Under the pieces are notes generated by a model that saw nothing but the letters and a program-made list of their open reading frames with translations, did no database searches and was not told the origin of the DNA. A stretch of 64,000 nt of DNA from Pyrrhosoma nymphula (lineage: Eukaryota; Arthropoda; Insecta; Odonata; Coenagrionidae). The DNA is taken from positions 144,719,266-144,783,265 of the forward strand of contig OY754329.1 of the NCBI GenBank assembly GCA_963573305.1. The letters run 5' to 3'. Both the position numbers and the translations under genes were made by a program. Shown piece after piece: positions 1-13,296 of this stretch (the stretch's first letter is position 1; each line of letters begins with the position of its first letter).

Positions 1-3000
1 TGTCGCACTACGGAATTCTGCTCGCAGACGGCGGTTGACGACCGAACGTAGCGACTTTGATGACGGCGATAGCCGACGGCACTAGGCATCTATTACTGCT
101 TTCAATGTTATTTATTATTTTTAAATCATATTTCTAACATTTCAGACCATTTACCGTTGCAGTAGTGTTTGTCATGCACGGGTATACATTTTGACTGTTA
201 ATATGTAGTATATTGGGACAGGACGCATTGCCACATTCCTCATGAAACATGTTTTTTTGAATTGCATCGTAAGAGGTTCACCTTTTGAATTTGAACGTTC
301 GCCTAAAATTACTTGTTTTTTTGTTTTTTTTTCCTCAAATATAATTCTTAACGGTTGAATAAAAATTATCGGTGATAAGTTCTTCCGAGCTTGTTCGACT
401 GTCATTATAATGCTTCTCGATTATTAGATGTGGTCAGTATTTCTTTTGTCAATTTTCCTAATCGTCCTTTTTCTCTTTAATTGTAAGTGCTTATTAGTTA
501 TTTATTTTTTCCGTATTCTTCTTCAATCTGTGTTCTTTTTCAATGTGTATTGAATGAGTTTTCAGGATTGAACTCCTACTCTCCTTTACCTGATTGAAAA
601 TCTTCCACGTGTCCCGTCTATGTTAACGTAAATTAACTGTATTTTCTCAATTTCCGCAAAATCCAACTTCCCTTGATAATACTGTATGTTTTCAGGACAT
701 ATTGACGTGTGCACCGCCGCAGTTCGTACAGGTTTAGCCTCCGGGGGACTTATACGGGGTAAATTTATTACCGCATTTCATTGTTTGACGAGAAATTTCC
801 CAGCCTCGCGTTATTTTTGTGTGTGCGGAATACGTCAAGCTCGGAACTAATTCAATTGCCCATTACTTCGGTCGGCGGTGAGTCTCCCGCCTGAAACTTT
901 TGTAAATGGAAGATTAAAAAAAATAATAAAAGAGGAAAGATTGAGGGAGTGAGGGAGAAATAATCTGCTCAAGCTCTCCGAGGGAGTCCAACCAATCAAA
1001 GCGCGTTACCGAGAGGAAAATATCGCGATCTTCCGATAGCACAACAAAATGAACCCCGGGAATCGCTTTCGTTACCCTGGGAGCGGCAATAAACAATAGT
1101 TTCGCGAGGAGCCCACCCCATTGCAATACTCCCCACCCCGTCGACCTCCTCTCCAACCTCCCACCCCCCTTTACCCTGTTCAGTCCAGGGATACGCCTAC
1201 CCAGAAAGAGGAACACACCCATTTCGTATCGCGGCCCGATTTTCCAGAACGATATACGCCGGACAGTTGGAGTCATAAATCACAAAGGTCTTTTGACTCC
1301 TTTCTCGCACCAACACCCACCCGCAAACCCTTCCCATGACTCCCGACTCATCTCATCCTTCCCTACCTAATCCCCTCGACACCCCCTCAACCCAACCCTT
1401 TAACGCACCCTACCCTCAAAACCCACCCAACCACCCGCACTGCCGACTTTCCTAAAAATTAAAGCGAGTTTCTCTAATTGAATAAATTGCCGAGAGATGG
1501 AGTGCGGGAGACCGCGAGCGGGGCCAAAGAGCCATCACGCAACATCTCTCCACTCTTTTTAATTTATTTCGCTCCCTAATCTTTTTATATTTCTTTTTTT
1601 TTCTTGTTTTATTTTACTTCACCGAGGAAGAAGTAGGGTAGTGGAGATAGGGGAAACCTGAGGGAATGGTGAGGGAGGAACGCGTGGTTTTTATTATTAT
1701 TTATTATCGTCATTGTTATTTTTCTTTTCCCTCTTTTTTTTCTAATATCTTTTGTCCCATCTTTTATTTATTTTCTTCCTATATATATCCGGAATATTTT
1801 ACTCTTAATTCTTTTTTATTTTTTTGTACTTATTTTCTTTTTCAATCCGCGCTCCCCATACAGAAAAGGGGGTTCACTTTTAATGATGGCCCCTGCGGGA
1901 GGTGACGGAAGGGTTGGGAAGGGGGAGGGTAGTGGAGAGAGGGGGGGTCTGGGGAGGGTGTGGCCCCAGGGAGAGGTCACACCTCAACCTACCTCCTCCT
2001 GCGCTGCCTCTCCTCCTCAGCCACCTCACTCGCGTCAAGGCCTTCGTTCACCCTCACTCCCGAGGTCTGTCGGTTCTCTGTTTTTTTTTAACGTTTTATT
2101 TTCTTATTCCTTCTTCGAGGGGGAGGAGGCAGTGAGTGTGGAGTTTTTTTACGTGGGTGGGTTGCGTGTGAAATGCACTGCACTCCGCACCCACCCTTCT
2201 CCACTCCTTCTCTTCGCCCGACCGAAGGAGCGGGAGAGGGGAAGGGAAAAATATGTGAAAGGGTTCCGGAGTTCGGCTCCCACGCCTTCGGCCCTCTTCC
2301 TCCCTTCCTTCCTTCCTTTCTTCCTACCCCACTTCCCTTCCTCCCCACTCCCCTTCCTTTCCAACGAAGTTCCACCGTCGAACGAAGCAAATGTCGTTTT
2401 GTTCAAATTCGATCCACCAATAGAAAACCGTGTCCTCTGCTTGACTACGTCAACAAACAATTCCTCATTATCAAAATCAAACATTTGCTATTTATTTGAT
2501 TTGAAAATCAAACTGGAAGTGCGTTGGCTTAAAGGCATGAGTGGGTGATGCGAAGGGAAAAGGATATTTTTCTCGACCGTTTATTTTCGCGAAACCCTGA
2601 TATCAAGTACCTAATACTTCCAGCAAATTTAAAAGTAATAGAACGAAGGCACCCAACCCTCTTGTTTTGGACCATGTTTTAGCAAAAATCTGCTGTAACT
2701 GAAATTGAAAAGGCGTTGGTTCAATGGTAAATGTTCTGCGGTCGGCTCCTGGGACCGGAAAAGTATTAATTAATAATTACATTCGTCGACCATTCTATAC
2801 TTTAGTATCTAACTTATGCTTTTCAATGCCAAATCATCATCAGCCAAATTAGTATTTTCTATTTGGCACCAATGAAACCTCATTTGTGGGATATAGGTAG
2901 AAATTTCATTTGTTTTTTACTCTCAAAGTGGCGATCAAACTTCCTGAAAAGAGGGAGTCGACTCCTCTTGATGAGAGTGAAAACGAGACCACGAGAAATT

Positions 3001-5339
3001 ACACCTTTTTGCTCCTGCCTTCTTGCTAATTATTACTTTTGCCAACTCAGTTATTGCTAGGCGTGAGAGATGCGGTTTAGTCGACAATGTTGTCCGTCAC
3101 CACTTTGCTCAGCCCTGAGAGCATAGGTCGAAGCTGGTTAGGATAGGATACCTCATCAACACGTTTAATTTGCAGCTATTCCATGGATTAACTGTTAAAT
3201 TAGAAACGAGTTGGTGTCTTCATTTTATAACCATCTTATTTATAGGAAATTATTTTCCTGTGACATTTTTTTGCTAAACTTACATATTGCTTTGATATTA
3301 AAAATAGATGTTTCATATTTATGTAACTACATGACTTGATTGAAGTTATAATTCCATTCATATCTCTACACGTGTAACTTTTATTTTTTATGTTTTATGC
3401 CAATCTATAATAAACTAATAACTCGGAAACTGAGGCATGTCGGTGTCTTCATCATGTCACCATCATACCTCATGGCAAAAGGCGATGCATCCAACGTTTA
3501 TGCCTCACAAAAATTACATGTTTGTGAAATTTAAATGTCTTTTTTTTCGTATGTGAAACCTATTCTTACCTATAAACATGTTAACTGTTATGTGGGACTA
3601 ATTTATGTCATGAATGTTAAATTCTGTTGACGAAAAGAGATGGGAAGACAGTGTTTCGTTATTAGTGACACATAAGGTGAAAAAATGGATTTTGGCAATC
3701 AAGTTAATTATGCGATTCAGCCTCCCCGAACACTCCCGCCAACGTCCACAGCAGCAAGAGGCTTGGCGCCCTCCGAGCCGCGCAGAAGGTGCCGTTTTGC
3801 GTGTGAATCTTCCTTTCTCTCGCACTACAACACCCAGACACACTCGGAGCCCTCTGGGCCTCTCCCCGCCTCTTCTCCAAGTTGACTTTCGCCCGCCTCC
3901 TCGCCTCACCCGCCCGGGCGCACTCAAGATGCAGTTTTCCCCTCGTCTCGTGAGAGGGCACAAGTGTTGCTCGAGTGAGCGAAAGTGCGACTTCTCCGCG
4001 TTCTTTTTCCTTCTGTTTTTTTTTTTTTTTCATTTCGGGAAATTTTTTGGCGACCCTTGGGAGAACGCTTTTTCCCTTCCCCACCCCCTCATCCCCCCAT
4101 CCCTCCCCCAAACCCCCGGAAGCTTTAATCGTGTAAAACTGGGTCCGCACTCTCCTGCCCGCCTGGCCGACTCAACCCCAAGCGACCAGGCCTGGTTATC
4201 GATGTGGGCCTATCAATGTCTCTCCGCTTCGAGGGCCTGGGTTTGGAACTCAGCTGTAGCGGAGAGTTATCTACAAAATCCCAACCCCTGGGTGCCGTGC
4301 GAGGAGCAAGCCAAGGGCAGTACATTCACCGTCGGAAGGGACGTAAAACTTAAGATTCCTTTGCGATTTTTCGAATAAGTAGGCAAATTTTCTACGCTTG
4401 GTGCCTCTCCACCCTTCCTCCAATCCCCAAAAAATTATACTTCCAGCAGCCCTCATTTTCGTGATAGGAGAAATGATTTCTGCTGTTCGGTTGCCTGCCT
4501 ACATATCTACTACCACGGGGATTAGGTTCAGTCACTACCATTAAGTGTTCGACGTTCCATTGATATCCATGAATTCCTACGTTTTTAAATACTCACTTAT
4601 ACCGTGTTCTATTTTACGCGGTGTTTTTATTCAGTGACCTGTCGCTCTCACTGACTCGTGCAACGTTCTGAGTAGTAATACTTTAAAGGAAAACTTGTCC
4701 TCACATTCCCTGTTTTCACCGTTTTACAAGCACAGGAGAGTGTAGTTCTTTCAAGGAATCTTACTGAATGTCGAGTGAACATTGAGGGAGAAAGGTCAAT
4801 AGTGATTATGAAATTAAAATTGAATGTATCATAGAAAGCATTGTGGAGTTCTGATATAGAAAAATGTATCACGATTCTGCTTCCGAACAGTGGGCTGCTT
4901 TTCTTTGTCCGGTCTCCGATTGTGTTTCATCTCCTGATCTCGGAATCACAAAATTTGCTAATCCGTGAGAAATTAATCTTCGGACTTCTTGTTAGCGTCT
5001 TGTTGTCACTCGCTGGCGGAGTTCGCACGACGAATGTCGACTGGTTCTGGCCTCTAATATGAATTCGGATTTCTGTACGCTATCCTTTGGTGAACGGCCA
5101 AGTTTTTCCCCTCATGGCCGAAATCGAAAAATAAAAACAAACCAAGCCTATTTACCTGGGTCGTACGTATCTAGGGTGATCAATACCCTCCGAAAATGTT
5201 TGTGACTGCCTTTTGGACTGGGCTTTTGTGCCTCTTGGGGCGGGCGCCAAAAAAACCGGGAGGAAAAAGGAAACAAGGGCGAAATAAAATTCGCCCCCCC
5301 CCCTTCCGTACTACTCCTCCCCCTATTAGTCCAAGCTCG

Positions 5340-6400
5340 GTCGTCAATCACTGATTATCGAAATAACCCTTTTTCCCGCTCAGCCCACCCCCTGCCGCCC
5401 TCCCTTTAATCTCGTACCACCTCTAGCTGCCCCCTCTCACTCCCACCCCTGAATCCCTACAACACCCCTGCAACCCATCACCCTCTTTTCCCTCCTCCCC
5501 CCCCGCCCCCCAACCGACCCCCGTCCCCTTATACTTGGCCCTCGGAAAAAACTACGGGCGACGCCCGTCTCTGGTTATTCTTTATTTATTTATTCAGTTT
5601 TATCGTCTTCCTCGCTTTATATTTTTTTCCTCTCTCCCTTCTATCTTCCTCATATTTTTGCTGCTCTTCCCCTTTCGTTTCCCCCCCCCCCATCCCATTC
5701 ACCCCTCATGTCCCCTTTTTCTGTCTCCCCACACCATTCTTCGCGCTTCCTACGTGTACATCATTGTTTTCTTTCCTTCCCTCTCTCTCACGCTCTCTCT
5801 TTCTCTCTTTCCATATCTCTCTTCCTCTCTCCACCCAAGTCTTACAAACACCGCGACATGCATTCTTAAACTGTGACGTCACGCCTCATCCTGCATGTGC
5901 ATCCATCTCGTTTTGTTTTTTTTTCGTATTCCTTTCTCACCCGCTCACCCCATCCACTCCATATGTCCTCCTCTTGTTCTCCTCCCCCTCCACTCCCCCC
6001 CGCAATCTTTTATGCCTCATTTTTCTCACTCCCTCTATTCTCTCGTCCCAATCGGAAACAACGTAAAAAAATATTTTAATGCGTGTGTGCACATGCATAT
6101 AATGCTTCACCCACCCATCTCCGAGTCTCCTCCTTCTTCATCCTCCACCGTCTCATTCACACCGTTTCCCGTGCATGCTTCGACCCCCTCTCTACCCACC
6201 CACCCACCCACCTATTGTGTTCCCCTCCCCACCTGACACATCACGTGACACCCCTCCCCTCACCCCACCTTTCCACTCACCCGTCCTTTTTTTTGCCCCC
6301 TCTCATTATCAATGCGCTCTCTTCGAGTTTTCCTTTCCCTCTTCCTTCCTCTTATTCGCCTTTCTCTTTCTCTCTTTCTTTAAGGTGGCCCCACCGTTAA
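5340..6400 (+). repeat. Pyrimidine-rich low-complexity tract
   Basis: About 1 kb in which the + strand is mostly C and T, with runs of C up to about ten and stretches of TCTC and CCTT. It produces several overlapping Pro/Ser/Phe-rich open frames in all + frames, none with domain character. Long mirror-like pyrimidine tracts can form triplex DNA, but that is inference. Confidence 0.7.
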
Positions 6401-6732
6401 ATGACTTAAGTTTCCTCACCACGTTAAAAAAACCTTCCCTCCGTAACTCCTAGGCGAATGATAAATGTTAGGTGAATGAAATAGTCTGGTAGTAGGAGTC
6501 TAAATGAATAAAGTAAATATTGTACCTACCTACTCGAGAGACTGGCGAAGGGAACTGCATACTGGATAATTAAACCAAGGAACAATCTTTTACTTTACGT
6601 GGCTAAGTACGCTTTTGTCCGGTGCCCTCGAAGCTATCAAATTCTCTTAAACCCACGAATAACGAAAAGCTTTAAATAATAAAAGAATAAATAAACAATA
6701 AAATCCACAGCTTCAGGCTCTACTTTGTACAC

Positions 6733-6759
6733 CTGAAGATACCATAAAATTGGTGAAAC
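6733..6759 (+). ncRNA. Hammerhead-ribozyme-like core, probably a Penelope-element footprint
   Basis: The sequence shows CTGAAGA (6733-6739), a stem ACCA/TGGT (6741-6744 with 6751-6754) closing a six-base loop, then GAAAC (6755-6759) followed by GCGTAG. This matches the hammerhead order of CUGANGA, stem II and GAAA. Penelope-like elements are known to carry hammerhead motifs in their terminal repeats. No coding part of such an element lies nearby, so this would be a solo terminal fragment. Stems I and III were not established, so activity is unknown. Confidence 0.4.
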
Positions 6760-7919
6760 GCGTAGTGTGTTTAAAAAATAAAAAGTATAGAAAAGTACAA
6801 ACTTTATTATAATAAATAAACAGTTTCAAACAATAAAAATATGGTGTGAAATTTATTTTTTTTCTAATTTTTTTAGTCGTTATGTGTATTTATAATAGAT
6901 GTGGTCTAACTTTTGTGTTTAAAAGTGCGTGCACGCACGCTGCGCAGTGCTCAGGTTATTAGCGTTAGATATAGTTTTTTTCGACGGCCAAAAACGTGAA
7001 TTTTTCAATCGAAACCCCTTTAAAAATATTTTAATATAAATTTGCTACATCTATCACATAATTTATAATAAATAAGCTTTAACATGCGGTTCATTTCGTT
7101 GCAATGGCATTATTGGTTTTCGGGATAAAGCGTCTCAAACTCGTGTATCTTGACCTCTTGCGTGGACAGTAAGTGCTGGAAACGCGAAGTTCCCGGATTT
7201 TCATCTTCATTTACTTAGCCAGGAATTAGGTGATTTTAGCGAGCTCTGACGGCCCCTTCCTCATGCTATTTCTCGCTTAGCGTAAGCATGCCTCAGTTTC
7301 TCTGGCTACTTTTTTTCCTCCCCTGCCAATCGTAGCACTTGTTGTGTGTCACCTCGCACGAGTTGGTGACTGACATAGAGGGCATGTATTCGGATTAGTT
7401 AATAGTGATAGACTTAGAAACATTGGCCATTGAAGCTATCTTTACCTTTTCCCATGCCGTACTCGAAAGTACTACTGTTCTACTCCTCCTCAGCTTTATG
7501 ATCCTCCCTCACCCATGACGAAGTTTCATATCTTGGATTTCTCCCTGGTCGTGTACTCTCGACCACCCTGCCATCCATGGCTCTACTCTCCTACCCCGTA
7601 AGCATGCGGTGGTTGTAAATGTGTGTGTGAGCTCCGTGAGTTGAGCGAGGGAGGATCACGGTAGACGGGACAGGTGTTGTGTGTAGTCAGCTATTGGAAA
7701 TGGTGAGTGGGTGGGAGCAGCTGAAGAGGACTTCAGGGGAAGGTAGAAGACTTATTATTTGCTTTCCAGGGTGCTTAAATGTTCTCAAACTCCCCCATTC
7801 GTTCCCCTCCCCCCAGCTCTGCTGAAAGTGGGCGGGGGTTGACAGGGTTGGTTTAGATGTGTGTTAGAGCACGCGGGAAGGTCGAGGGAAAATATTCCTC
7901 GCTCGGATGTGTATACATA

Positions 7920-8460
7920 TATACCCTTTTGCGTCCGGTTTCTCAAAATCTCTCCCTTCTCATCACCCTCCTCCCCTCTCTTGCGTACTCTTATTATTCA
8001 CATGTTTCGGCCCTCGGGGCGGAGAGGAACTTATGATGACATTTTAACCCTTCCTTCCCACCCTCGAATCGTTGCCCCTCTTGCCCTCGCCCCCTCTTTG
8101 CTCTCCGGCGTAACATGTCGCCTTGCTCCACCCTCTCACCCCCCCCCATTCGCCACCCCCGCGTAATGTCTCCCAGAACCCTCCTCCCAGCCTCTCTCTC
8201 TCTCTCTCTCTCTTCCCCCTTTCCTCTTCTCCCCTCGACACAATGCCTCCGTCCTATCGATAAATCCTCGCTCGTTGTGTGTATAATTGGCCTCCCCTTT
8301 TTCCCGTCTCTAATATCTCCCGGCTTCCTCCATTTGTCGATCGCACGACGCGTCCTTCGCTTTCCCGTTTTCACACTCCTTCTCCGCCCGGCGGCCCGGC
8401 GCCAGTCCCGTCCTCCCGGCGCAGTTTGTTTTATTTTTTTTTATTTTAGCTCTTCTCTCG
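7920..8460 (+). repeat. Pyrimidine-rich tract with (CT)n microsatellite
   Basis: C/T-rich stretch on the + strand containing an uninterrupted CT dinucleotide run at about 8192-8213. The open frames here, on both strands, are compositional. Confidence 0.7.
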
Positions 8461-8689
8461 CTTGAGACAATCAATCTCAGGTGTGTAAACGCGGAGGAGG
8501 AAGTATTGAAAAAAGTCTTCACATCGAGGGCGTTCGATGATCTCGTATTGTTCGTGATATGGAAGGTTACCCGTGTGGTTTTTTGGAGGTGCTCGTCGAA
8601 TATCTGGACAATTCGTCATTTAGTACTTAACCAGCTGATTTGTAGGTTTTTCAACGCACCTTTCCCTAACTGCCTCATTTGCGGGACAT

Positions 8690-9060
8690 CTTTTCACTTT
8701 CCTGCACATAACTTCCTCATCATCAGGCATCTCATCAGTTCCTTAAATCTCTGCCTTTTCTTATGTCGTCCAAAATTCCTATCCTTATCCTCCTGTCACG
8801 CTTCCCCAGCGTTCTCTCCTCAATCACCCTCTTCAACGTGCCCTCACCTCTCAACACGCCCTCCCTCCATCTTTTCTGCCATCTCCGTATCTTGGCCACC
8901 AACTTCCTTTTTTCCCCCACCATATCCAACTCCTCCCCGTTAGTCTTCCTCACTGCCCAGCTCACCCTCTCCATTCTTCCCCAAATCCCACGACTCAAAT
9001 GCCTCCGATCTGCGCGCATCCTCCATCCGCAATGACCGAATTTCTGACCTATACAGCGCC
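8690..9060 (-). pseudogene. Non-LTR retrotransposon fragment, C-terminal tail of reverse transcriptase ORF
   Basis: The minus strand reads GRMERVSWAVRKTNGE, then a hydrophilic segment with RRWQKRW, VLRGEG and KRVIEER, then LGKRDRR. This is the layout of the region after the catalytic domain in many arthropod endonuclease/reverse-transcriptase ORFs (MERISW, then RR..RW.GHVLR, then EG...GKR.RGRPR). A one-base frame change around 8975-8990 separates an upstream EAFESW segment from the rest. Only this tail remains; no catalytic motif is present. Related tails lie at 10335-10800 and 38940-39217. Confidence 0.6.
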
Positions 9061-10004
9061 ACTCTCCATATTAGAGTTTTCACCAGCCTTGTCTTTGTAT
9101 CTCTTCAGAGCTTCAGAGATACTTTGTGCTCACCGTCTCGCTATTTTCCGTGGACATTACATATACTCTGTACCATGAAGCCGTCAATAGGGCTGAGCCT
9201 GGGGGCGTTGAAGTACCTGACACTTAACGTGCGTGTTTTAATAAATATTCAATGAAATGTGTATTATAATTGTATTAGCGGACTGAAGAGATATTTTTAC
9301 CCCTCTTACGATTTAATTGGAATGCAATATCAGGTTTCTTTGTTGCGGTGTTGAATAGTTTCGCGAATAGGTCACCAATACTATTTTGTGTAGTGCTGCG
9401 CTATTTTTTTACAAGACTGTACTTCTGTTAAACAAGTGCTCAAGTTCAAGGGCTGAAATGATTATCAGTTTTTCAACCTCAATGTCACTTGCAACTCTGG
9501 TTTGCAATATAAAAAAAGCAGCTTGTAGTTACCACCTGAGGCGTTTCGAGTGTGGGAGAAGACATTTCTTTGGGCCCTTTTTTTCTCGGAGTGATGATGT
9601 TTCTGGTGGATACCCATCGCATTTAATGCCTTCCTCGTAATTCTTTTTGTGTTTCAGACACACCACTGATTCTGAGGCATTGTTCGTGAATGGTTGTTGT
9701 CATATCTTTCTTAGGTGTGTCCTAAAAACTTCACTTCAGTCTTGCATCCTAAGTAAAGCTACTTAAAATACGAGAAAAACGCTGTTAGCATCACGATGTG
9801 GAATTTCATGTCCTTTTTAGTAGAAGAGAAGCGCTTCTTCCAGCACGGTTGTTTCAGGTTGAATCTAGGCTCTACACGCGCACCGAAGTCGAAAACATGG
9901 CTGCACTTTCACGTGTGAGTTCCTTCTCACCACCCTGCAAACAAGGGTGAGCATTGTAAATGCATACCACTGCTGGTCGGAAAACATGCATCGTGCTGGC
10001 ATTT

Positions 10005-10079
10005 ATATTACCCCGGGTGAGTGCGAAATATATTACCCCGAGTGCGTGCGAAATATATTACCCCGAATGCGTGCGGAAT
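10005..10079 (+). repeat. Tandem repeat, three copies of a 25-bp unit
   Basis: Three consecutive 25-bp units begin at 10005, 10030 and 10055. Each starts ATATTACCCCG and ends GCGAAAT or GCGGAAT, and they differ at only a few positions. Confidence 0.9.
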
Positions 10080-10334
10080 GCTTTCTCGTCCTTTCACTGC
10101 AACGTACATATATTCCTCGTGCTTTTTGAATGAAAACGCTTCGTAATCGTTCGGGCACTAATTCTGTCTTAAACTCAGCGTTAATGAAAGAAAATCATGT
10201 ATATACATAAGGAAGGAGAAAATTAAATAGGTGAACTGTGAGCTTTTGAAATATATTACGAAGCTGAGGATGCAGAGGGCATAGACACCTTATTTTATCT
10301 AATCCCTCTGGAAATTTTTGTACTTATTGCATAT

Positions 10335-10800
10335 TTTCCGATTGTTATTATTAGGATCTACCGGTTGGGGTAGGTGTGAAGGGAAGAGAGCAAAACTAGA
10401 AGGTTACGGGCGCAGGCCCTTACCTGTTTACGTGATTTGTTCTTCAGCTCAATATACTTCTTATCCACTTCATCCCGTCCATAAAACCATTTCTTCCCCT
10501 TTCCCGCTTACCCCACATCCTCCTATCTATCACGGCCTTCGCCATCCTCTCGCCCCTCATTACCTGTTCCAACCACCTACTCTGCCTCCTCCTCATCTCA
10601 TCCAGAATTTTCCTATCACCCTCCATAGCGAGCAAATCCTCGTCCACCTTCCTCTCTTTCCACCGCACTTTTATCCATCCTTTCCTACATCCACATCTCC
10701 ATGCAGCAGAAGAGGCATGCAGCCTCTTCCCAAGATCCAGGTTGGCCCAAGTTTCCAAGGTCCGCCATATAACGCTGGATTCCATATAAAATCCTTCGCC
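10335..10800 (-). pseudogene. Non-LTR retrotransposon fragment, RT C-terminal tail with (TAA)n-like 3' end
   Basis: The minus strand encodes a segment with DEDLLAMEGDRKILDEM, RRRQSRWLEQVMRGERM and KAVIDRRMWGKRERGR, the post-catalytic tail of an endonuclease/RT ORF. The frame is open for about 110 residues but lacks catalytic motifs. The 3' side, at 10405-10450 on the + strand, resembles 39000-39060, placing both copies in one family. On the minus strand the element appears to finish at about 10340 in a short TAATAATAA tail, consistent with target-primed insertion. The + strand open frame over the same bases (10318-10875) is its antisense. Confidence 0.6.
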
Positions 10801-13270
10801 ATTTTTTTCTTTTCATACTTAACACATGGTCCCCGTCATCAGCTCCCTGCTATTGCTGAACACCTCGTTCGCTAGCGAAATTCTTCTTCTAATTTTCTTC
10901 AATTCTGGTCTTTTATTTATCGTCTTGAGTTGAAATGTGGAAGTGATTCTGCCCGTCATTGCATGAAATAGAATTTTACCCGCGAAGTCCCGTTGACAGC
11001 CTGAACTCGGGGGTTCCTGGAAGTGTTATACAAATGACGTTGAGCGAGCATATCCCACTGGTGCTGTCATCGCTCCTCTCCTTGGCTCCGCAGTGCTCTT
11101 ATTGCGCTAATTGATGGTTTATTATTGTAAGCTGGACCTTGGGGTGAGGGGATCCCGTGGCTGATTCAGTGTGTGCCGTAGCGGTGGCCGCACAGCTGCC
11201 CTCCAATTGGCGGAACGAGTGAGTGCCTCGTGTGCGCTTGACTCCTTTAACTCGCATCCAGAGATGGACGGCGTTGTTATGCGGATTTCGTGCTTCTTAT
11301 GTTTTTCCCTTCAACGGCAGATAGCTTGGTTTCGTGCAAGGTGGTTGAAGTATAATGGAGGCGCTAATTAGGAGATTTCGTGTGGTTAAAAGACCGGCTT
11401 TATGGTTTGCCGAATCCTATCACGTTGAGTTGGGTCTCCATTTCTCGAACTTAATTATAGGCATGAAGTAATTTTTACAGTAACTACCGATTAAACTATT
11501 TTCAGCGAGAATTTTGAAAGCAGATGTCCTTCATGCATCATCAATGACCCTTCGTCACGTCGAAAGCTCTTTCAAACCCTTCGTACCGGGTCAGATTCCC
11601 TCGTCGCTTTGCTTAAAACACGATGCCCAGTGAAGTTTTGCTACCTTCCTAGCATAACAGAATAAATGTTGATGATTTTTAATATCTGAAAGTATGTTAC
11701 TTATAATCCTAACTAGGTAACTAATAATTCTCCCAGAATCTAGTAGATAATTGAAGTTACCTTTATCCCTATTGTGATTTCAATAATTTTGTCAAGGTAT
11801 TTGTGGCCTTCTAATCCCAAGTACCCCTATTCTTGTCAGGTTTATGGTTCATGCACGTGACCAGCGGCACCCTATCAAGTATATTTCAACGTCCTGGGTT
11901 TTGCACTAGTGGGAATTTTGCATCGCGATCGTCATTTGTTCAAAATACTTTGACCCCCTCCCCCAAGTGTCTGTATTTATGAGCAGTAATAATGGTTTTT
12001 ACGATGATTTTCCCGTTGTAGGTATATGGAAAGATTTTCTCATTAACCCAATCAATTCACGCCTGACTCTAACAATAGGGGCTTCTTGTGTGTTTCAGTG
12101 TTTAAACACTGTGTTAATTTATAAGTGATCAAAATATACAAAGATAGTTTTACCGATTATCGGTGGAAGTGATGACGTAAATTCTATGATTAATAATAAT
12201 CTAATAAAAAACCACTATCAGTGGTCATTTTTATGGCGTTTATGCTGTACCCCTGGAACGTCAGTGGTCATTCCATGCTGATAAGGGTGCTTCTTTTCGA
12301 TTACTTGGCGAAAACTTTTTAGTTTCAAGCGTATTCATTGAGTTTGTGTAGCAATTAATCGGAACCTTAATTGCGCGACTTGACCTTGATTCATATAATT
12401 TTGTCCAAAAGGTGACAATTTCAGTCCTTAGATAAGTGAGCGCTTCCTCCCATCATCTCCCTGGTATGTTCGTCGCGGGAATGTCGTAGATGAAGATGAT
12501 ACAGTGTATCGAAACTAGTCGACAATTAAAGTAAAATTGTAGAAAATAAGCAAAGTATTTCTATTTCTTTCTTTTAATATGGATTTCTACAAAGTAAAGA
12601 CCTCAACCATGAAGTGTATGTCGTAGTTCTGCTCAAGGTAATAGCAAAAGTCAGCATTAAGGTAGTAGGTACACATGAGAGTTGAGTTTCGAATTTCCAG
12701 TTCAACCAATTTATGGTCTTTCTAGTAATTTCAAGGTGAGACAAGCTGTTTACGAGTACTGCCCCACGAAACGATGAAAATTCACTTATTTTTATGTAAG
12801 TTTCCATCACCTCAGGCAAATGATAATGATGAATAATTTTATTGTATGTATGAATTACATTTAATAATGGAGAAGCTGCTTTGCATTGCCTACTGGCCTT
12901 GCGTTTCTTCAAGTCTAGAACTACTACGTAATTCGTTCATGAACTCAAACACGTCATGTGAGCTTGAAATCAACTATTAAAGTCGGGCAAACAAGAACGT
13001 AAACGTGTGAAAAATTACTTCGCATTCAAGAAACTGCAGTACTCTCCGAGTAGGTACGTTGTCTGTCGCATGGTGCCTTTCAACGCCAACTTATTAAAAA
13101 ACAAGAAAACTGTCGCGTTACTTCCTCCCCTCTTCCATATGCACCGTTGTATTTCTTTTTATTTCTTTTTTTTTGGGCTCAAAGCGGGCGTAAAAGTGTC
13201 ATTAAAATAACAAATCCCCCTTTTTAAATAATTAAGTATCTTCCCACCTCATTTTCTCCTCGGCGCTGAA

Positions 13271-13296
13271 ACACACACACACACACACACACACAC
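13271..13296. repeat. (AC)13 microsatellite
   Basis: An uninterrupted AC dinucleotide run of 13 units within non-coding DNA. Confidence 0.95.

Noticed and set aside
1883..2548. Open frame of 221 codons on the + strand
   Set aside because: Compositional; runs through G-rich then C/T-rich DNA with frames open on the other strand too.
2711..2757. tRNA-Gly-like 5' half (GGTTCAATGGTAAATG)
   Set aside because: No B box, T arm or acceptor stem follows; probably chance or a very old SINE trace.
3614..4378. Open frame of 254 codons on the + strand
   Set aside because: Low-complexity Ser/Pro/Phe composition from a C/T-rich patch, with overlapping open frames on both strands, no domain and no splice support.
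10318..10875. Open frame of 185 codons on the + strand
   Set aside because: It is the antisense of a recognisable minus-strand RT tail.
12574..12912. Minus-strand frame of 112 codons
   Set aside because: No motif, no splice-site support, ordinary AT-rich surroundings.
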